A stretch of 6,618 nt of DNA from Cocleimonas sp. (GTDB taxonomy: Bacteria > Pseudomonadota > Gammaproteobacteria > Thiotrichales > Thiotrichaceae). The position numbers and the translations under genes were made by a program. Under the pieces are notes generated by a model. That model was not told the DNA's origin. It searched no databases and worked only from the letters and a program-made list of their open reading frames with translations. The stretch lies in contig JAGLDT010000057.1 of the NCBI GenBank assembly GCA_023145485.1, positions 1 to 6,618 on the forward strand, read 5' to 3'. Of the stretch, positions 6,131 through 6,618 are shown piece by piece (positions within the stretch are counted from its first letter, which is position 1; each line of letters starts with the position of its first letter).

Positions 6131-6618
6131 TTATTTAACAGGAACCCACTGCCCCTGAGAATTACGGCAAGCACGTCCTTGAATTTCCATAGGACGACCT
6201 GTCTTTTTATCTCTTACATTAATAATATAATCACGGCATTGAGCACGATTACCATTGACCTTACCTTCATATCTGTTGACGGGAGTGAAGTCATACTCTG
6301 AATCGGTGTCTTTATTATTCCAGCTTACTTTTTGATAGTTTGGTGTGTTATCTAAAGCACTTGATACTTTGCGTTGATCATCAGGGTTCATATTACGTCC
6401 CATCTGCCCTGCAAGATAACCGCCAAGTGCAACACCTAAAATAGTCATGGCAGTGCGCCCGTCACCCTTGCCAAACTGGTGTCCGACAGCACCACCGACA
6501 ACCGAGCCAACAATTGTATTTAATTGCTCATTACTCATATTGCCACCGCCACCACAGCCTGCCAGTAGGAGTGATGATGAGAGAGTAGTTATGATAAGTG
6601 ATTTTGAAAATAGTGATG
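6131..6618 (-). CDS. Glycine-zipper surface lipoprotein, RT0821/17-kDa antigen type (5' end outside window)
   Basis: This is an outer-membrane-type lipoprotein resembling the rickettsial 17-kDa surface antigen family; its biochemical role is not known. The frame stays open to the right edge, giving 161 visible residues with the start missing. The visible N-terminus (from SLFSKSLIITT, then SSSLLLAGC) is a lipoprotein signal peptide: hydrophobic core, lipobox LAGC, then a flexible GGGGN. The Cys codon is at 6554-6556 and would be lipidated after cleavage. The ATG at 6536-6538 is therefore an internal Met, five residues past that Cys. The mature part has a glycine-zipper pair (GSVVGGAVGHQFGKGDG, then GVALGGYLAGQMGRNM) as in 2TM glycine-zipper proteins, followed by NPDDQRKVSSALD and a soluble C-terminal domain with two cysteines (AQCRDY and GRACRNS) and the ending GQWVPV, all matching the 17-kDa pattern from memory. 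It runs convergently with xseA. Confidence 0.88.
   Translation of the reverse strand, partial: SLFSKSLIITTLSSSLLLAGCGGGGNMSNEQLNTIVGSVVGGAVGHQFGKGDGRTAMTILGVALGGYLAGQMGRNMNPDDQRKVSSALDNTPNYQKVSWNNKDTDSEYDFTPVNRYEGKVNGNRAQCRDYIINVRDKKTGRPMEIQGRACRNSQGQWVPVK

Overview
The window is an AT-rich chromosomal segment from what looks like a gammaproteobacterium. The evidence is a split glycyl-tRNA synthetase (glyQ then glyS), an XseA that aligns from memory almost residue for residue with the E. coli enzyme, a YhfA-type OsmC protein, and a small RT0821/17-kDa-antigen-type lipoprotein. The low-GC codon choice and the loose gene packing would fit a marine or methanotroph-like gammaproteobacterium, but that placement is a guess.

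Layout. Positions 1-206 hold no recognisable gene: three short perfect hairpins in a row and an unassigned open frame that enters from the left edge and stops at 138. Positions 207-3193 (minus strand) are the glyQ-glyS operon, with only 2 bases between the two genes. Positions 3194-3467 are a divergent intergenic region with a plausible sigma70 promoter for glyQ on the minus strand, another for the OsmC gene on the plus strand, a perfect 10-bp hairpin and a 10-bp sequence repeated three times. Then, on the plus strand, come an OsmC/YhfA-family protein (3468-3884), a leader of about 190 bases, a secreted NlpC/P60 cell-wall hydrolase (4078-4653) and xseA, the large subunit of exonuclease VII (4723-6054). 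A convergent intergenic gap (6055-6130) contains heptamer repeats and competing inverted repeats. The last gene (minus strand, 6131 to the right edge) is a glycine-zipper surface lipoprotein whose start lies beyond the window.

How the genes relate. GlyQ and GlyS form one enzyme and are surely co-transcribed. The other genes are independent housekeeping functions (redox or peroxide protection, peptidoglycan turnover, DNA repair, envelope lipoprotein), and no shared pathway is evident. I saw no tRNA, rRNA, CRISPR array, complete mobile element or defence system, and nothing that amounts to a new biological system. The most useful correction is at the right edge: the first Met of the last open frame is internal, and a lipoprotein signal peptide with lipobox LAGC lies in frame upstream of it.
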